DNA from: JAKALX01 sp964508715
GTDB taxonomy: Bacteria > Chloroflexota > Dehalococcoidia > Tepidiformales > Tepidiformaceae
Length of the DNA: 64,000 nucleotides
Assembly: GCA_964508715.1 (NCBI GenBank)
Contig: CAZDUX010000009.1
Coordinates: 74,438 to 138,437 of the forward strand
Reading direction: 5' to 3'
The notes under the pieces are model-generated. The model did no database searches. It saw only the letters and a list, made by a program, of their open reading frames with translations, and was not told the DNA's origin. This document shows, one piece after another, positions 61,467 to 64,000 of this stretch; the stretch's first letter is position 1; every line of letters begins with the position of its first letter. The position numbers and the translations under genes are program-made.

Positions 61467-62150
61467 ATGACCGTCGTCTCACCCCTCGACCGGACACCAT
61501 GGGCGCTACCTGCGGCCGGTAACCGCGGCGCGGTTCCGGTCACGCTCGAGGGCCGCCACGTGCGGCTCGAACCGCTTCGCAGCGAACATGCCGAGGCACT
61601 CGCTGCAGCTGCTGCGATTTCGCGCGAGACCTACGCCTGGACCGGGGTACCCGATGGGCTCGGCGAGGCGCGGAGCTACATCGCGAGCGCCATTGAAGAC
61701 GAGCAGGCCGGGCGGGCGTTGCCATTCGCAACGGTCCTGCGCGAGAGCGGGCGGGTGGTTGGGACGACACGCTTCGGGAACATCGAGTACTGGGCGTGGC
61801 CAGAGGGCAACGTCAACCAGCGCGGAGCCCAGCTGCCCGATGCGGTGGAGATCGGCTGGACGTGGCTGGCGGCCGACATGCAGCGGACACCGGTGAACAC
61901 CGAGGCGAAGTACCTGATGCTTCGCCAGGCGTTTGAGGTGTGGCGGGTGCACCGCGTCCGGCTGATGACGGACGAGCGGAACGTGCGGTCGCGTGCTGCC
62001 ATCGAGCGGATCGGTGGCAAGCTCGACGGGATCCTGCGAGGGCACACACCCGGCTCCGACGGTACGGTTCGCAACTCGGCCGTGTACAGCCTGCTCGAAG
62101 CTGATTGGCCGGAGGACCGGGCACGGCTCGAAGCGCGGCTGGGCAGCTGA
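61467..62150 (+). CDS. GNAT family N-acetyltransferase (RimJ/RimL-like)
   Basis: 227 aa. LEGRHVRLEPLRSEHAEAL is typical; acetyl-CoA loop TEAKYLMLRQAFEVWRVHRVRLMTDERNVRSRAAIERIGGKLDG. Acts probably on a protein N-terminus or small amine. ~30-nt spacing to the next gene. Confidence 0.88.
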   Translation: MTVVSPLDRTPWALPAAGNRGAVPVTLEGRHVRLEPLRSEHAEALAAAAAISRETYAWTGVPDGLGEARSYIASAIEDEQAGRALPFATVLRESGRVVGTTRFGNIEYWAWPEGNVNQRGAQLPDAVEIGWTWLAADMQRTPVNTEAKYLMLRQAFEVWRVHRVRLMTDERNVRSRAAIERIGGKLDGILRGHTPGSDGTVRNSAVYSLLEADWPEDRARLEARLGS

Positions 62151-62171
62151 CTCACTCGCTCCCCACATGGC

Positions 62172-62999
62172 ATGATGCCAGCGATGGAAGCAGCAGAACG
62201 CTACCGGGCGATGGTTGAAGCAGCGAACGCGCAAAGCGCACGGCTACGGGGTCCTATCGATGCAGAAGCACGATGGGATCGAATGGCAAACCGGTTCCGG
62301 CTGGACCCGCGCCGGGAGCTCGACGCGAACATGCAGGCAATAGCGGACCACGTGGAGACCGGCGACGTGGTGGTGGACGTTGGCGGCGGCGCCGGGCGTG
62401 TGAGTCTCCCGCTCGCACTGCGGTGCCGGGAAGTGGTCAACGTCGAACCATCACATGCGATGGCCCGCGAGTTTCGCGAGTCGGCAACGGAAGCGGGGAT
62501 TACCAATGCACGGGTGGTGGAAGCAGGCTGGATGGAGGCGGACGTTGATGGTGACCTGGCCATCGTCGCGAACGTCACCTACTTCATGGCTGATATCGCG
62601 GCGTTCATTGAGAAACTCAACCGCGACATCGCCCGGAGGGTGATCATCTCGGTCTGGAGTGTGCCGCCACCGATGCGCAATGCTCCGGTGTTCGCGGTGG
62701 CCTATGGCGAACCACAGGCTCGATGTCCGGGGCACCGCGAGCTGCTGGATGTGCTGTGGGAGATGGGCCTGCTGCCCGATGTTCGCGTGCTCCCCGAGCC
62801 GTTCATGCGGCACCCTTCACGAAGCCGGGAAGCGGCTATCCAGGGGTGGTTGAACGACGCAACTCCTCCGAATCCTGATGAGTGCCGCACACGGCTGGAG
62901 GCCCGGTTCGAGCAGCTCTTCGAGGAGATGAACGGCGGCTACGTGGTGAGGAGGGATCTCCCGACGCGGGAGATGCTCATAACGTGGGAGACGCGCTGA
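62172..62999 (+). CDS. Class I SAM-dependent methyltransferase
   Basis: 275 aa. SAM motif VVVDVGGGAGRVSLPLALR, acidic VVNVEPSHAMAREF, and a conserved AIVANVTYFMADIAAFIEKL. Two more ATGs nearby (62184) could be the start. Substrate unknown; single-copy family of unclear function. Confidence 0.82.
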   Translation: MMPAMEAAERYRAMVEAANAQSARLRGPIDAEARWDRMANRFRLDPRRELDANMQAIADHVETGDVVVDVGGGAGRVSLPLALRCREVVNVEPSHAMAREFRESATEAGITNARVVEAGWMEADVDGDLAIVANVTYFMADIAAFIEKLNRDIARRVIISVWSVPPPMRNAPVFAVAYGEPQARCPGHRELLDVLWEMGLLPDVRVLPEPFMRHPSRSREAAIQGWLNDATPPNPDECRTRLEARFEQLFEEMNGGYVVRRDLPTREMLITWETR

Positions 63000-63005
63000 G
63001 GTGGC

Positions 63006-63194
63006 TTACCACCAGCCGACTTTGTAGAACCAGCCCTTGATCTCGCGGCCGCGCTGGCCCGCTTCATTGAGACGGCCGAGGTGCTTGCGGCAGAGAGGTA
63101 CGGTGAGCCGCTCACGTTCTTCGCCGCGCCACTTGAGCACCGCCACCTCTTCGTAAGGCGGCTCGATGCACCAGATACAGCGCGGCCTCGGCAT
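63006..63194 (-). CDS. Small Cys/His-rich protein
   Basis: 62 aa with CIWCIEPP and LCRKHLGRLN, a CxxC/CxxH-type zinc site. Its start follows the stop of the phosphatase gene after three bases, so the pair is one transcript. Function unknown. Confidence 0.6.
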   Translation of the reverse strand: MPRPRCIWCIEPPYEEVAVLKWRGEERERLTVPLCRKHLGRLNEAGQRGREIKGWFYKVGWW

Positions 63195-63197
63195 TGG

Positions 63198-63626
63198 CTA
63201 CGCCTTCCCCGACGAACTGACTTCGAGCCGCTGGAGGTTGGCGAGCAGGTGGTTCACAATCCGGCCGGTGCGGTCCATGCCGGCACTGCAATGCACAAGG
63301 ACGGGCTTGGGCAGTTCGAGGAACGACTGCCACGCGCGCTCGTATTGTTCGGGCGTGAACGGGTGGGTGAGGTGGTCGAGCGTGGGGATATGGGCGACGT
63401 GGAAGCCCTCATTCTTGTACCGGCCGACGAGCCCCTCGGGGAGGGAGTGCCGGTAGAGCCAGAGCTGGTCCTCATCGATGAGGCACATGATGGAACGGAT
63501 GCCGAAGTTACGCGTGACCACTACCCAGTCGTTGACGACGCTGAGAGGGACGGAGTGTTCGGGTCCTGGCGAATAGCCGGGGCGAGGGCTGGTGGCGAGG
63601 AGGTTTTCGATGACCCAGTTCGGCAT
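63198..63626 (-). CDS. Dual-specificity-type protein phosphatase
   Basis: 142 aa. P-loop VLVHCSAGMDRTGRIVNHLL (HCxxGxxRT), with general-acid region upstream in HVAHIPTLDHLTHPFTPEQ. Starts MPNWVIENLLATSPRPGYSPGPEHSVP. Substrates may be phosphoproteins, lipids or RNA. No clear Shine-Dalgarno for the ATG at 63626. Confidence 0.86.
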   Translation of the reverse strand: MPNWVIENLLATSPRPGYSPGPEHSVPLSVVNDWVVVTRNFGIRSIMCLIDEDQLWLYRHSLPEGLVGRYKNEGFHVAHIPTLDHLTHPFTPEQYERAWQSFLELPKPVLVHCSAGMDRTGRIVNHLLANLQRLEVSSSGKA

Positions 63627-63663
63627 ATCTTTAGTGTAGGGTGAACGTTCCGGTTCTGTCGTG

Positions 63664-64000
63664 TCACTGGGCGCGGAGGTTCGCCCAGTCGTTCTGCTTT
63701 GCGAAAAGGATGTCGTGCATTGGCCAGAACTTCCCCTGTTCGGCGGCGCACTGGGCGGCGAGGGCGGCGTTCCCGGCATTCGGATGGATCTGGGTAATGG
63801 GGAAATGGAGGAAGACGAACGCGACATCGTCGCCGAGTTGGGCGCGAACGCGGGTCATGTTCTGGTCGGTCCAACGCTTGCAGAAGGGGCATTGGAAGTC
63901 GCTGAACTCGACGATGACGACTTTGGCGTTGGGGTTTCCCTCGATCTCGCCGTCGGAGTATTCGGGCCGGGAGGCGACGATCTGGAAGTTCGGGGGATTA
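63664..64000 (-). CDS. DsbA-like thioredoxin-fold protein (N-terminus off window, short C-terminus)
   Basis: Partial. Visible: SDGEIEGNPNAKVVIVEFSDFQCPFCKRWTDQ...FVFLHFPITQIHPNAGNAALAAQCAAEQGKFWPMHDILFAKQNDWANLRAQ. The CPFC active site and first helical half are typical of DsbA/Thioredoxin_4, but the frame stops right after NDWANLRAQ, where relatives continue for ~60 residues with the cis-Pro loop. Hence it is likely truncated or unusual. The N-terminus lies beyond 64000. Confidence 0.78.
   Translation of the reverse strand, partial: NPPNFQIVASRPEYSDGEIEGNPNAKVVIVEFSDFQCPFCKRWTDQNMTRVRAQLGDDVAFVFLHFPITQIHPNAGNAALAAQCAAEQGKFWPMHDILFAKQNDWANLRAQ

Noticed and set aside
1..64000. Search for tRNA, CRISPR, IS ends, att sites and prophage genes
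   Set aside because: None seen by eye: no repeat-spacer pattern, no transposase or integrase, and no convincing cloverleaf. A tool search (tRNAscan, CRISPRCasFinder) would be decisive.

Overview
The window is about 65% GC, gene-dense (few gaps over 300 bases) and reads as one ordinary chromosome segment. I saw no tRNA or rRNA gene, IS element, prophage or CRISPR array. The mix fits a GC-rich, probably monoderm bacterium, most likely Chloroflexota (Dehalococcoidia/Tepidiformia-like): three F420-type LLM oxidoreductases, an LPXTG/sortase pair, Tat-exported surface proteins, a canonical T-box leader on ileS, an ileS2-type enzyme and a MenA-like prenyltransferase. This placement is inference from gene content; no marker-gene tree could be run.

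Layout. 1-8.6 kb: partial holB, then a compact plus-strand run of mutM, a phosphotransferase-like gene, an unknown gene and a DmpA/NylC-type P1 peptidase; PilZ and MBL-fold genes on the minus strand; a phosphotransferase plus partner gene. 8.6-12.3 kb: ileS with promoter, T-box leader and terminator. 12.3-23 kb: mixed metabolism, including a flavin split-barrel/UbiA fusion, a receiver-only regulator, a ROK glucokinase, LLM oxidoreductases and a PIG-L deacetylase. 23.1-29.6 kb: a six-gene minus-strand surface operon: coiled-coil protein, 66-residue LPFTG anchor peptide, processive GT2 synthase, Tat-exported DUF2334 protein, Tat-type sortase, wecB. A pair of 21-bp direct repeats sits upstream. 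This is the strongest candidate for an uncharacterised system.

29.8-43.6 kb: HAD hydrolase, CAP-domain exoprotein, metallopeptidases, larB-larC, a Crp/Fnr regulator, an M16 protease, a beta-lactamase-fold protein whose nucleophile serine reads as cysteine, another LLM enzyme, a cupin and a rhomboid-like protein. 43.9-53.7 kb: a heterodimeric ABC exporter with one degenerate ATP site, a lipoprotein, enoyl-CoA hydratase, an ABC-2 exporter and a tandem nitrilase. 53.8-64 kb: acyl-CoA dehydrogenase, CHASE3 histidine kinase, RecQ, a cNMP-like domain, two GNATs, two methyltransferases, a dual-specificity-type phosphatase and a DsbA-like gene cut by the window end.

Working together: the 23-29 kb operon probably makes and anchors a ManNAc- or GlcNAc-containing surface polymer. 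larB/larC supply two of the three steps to the nickel-pincer nucleotide. The LLM enzymes, acyl-CoA dehydrogenase, crotonase and MenA fusion point to F420/flavin and quinone-linked oxidative metabolism. Several convergent gene pairs share stop-codon bases, which shows how compact the genome is. All calls come from reading translations, motifs and spacing by eye; no database search, HMM or covariance model was run.
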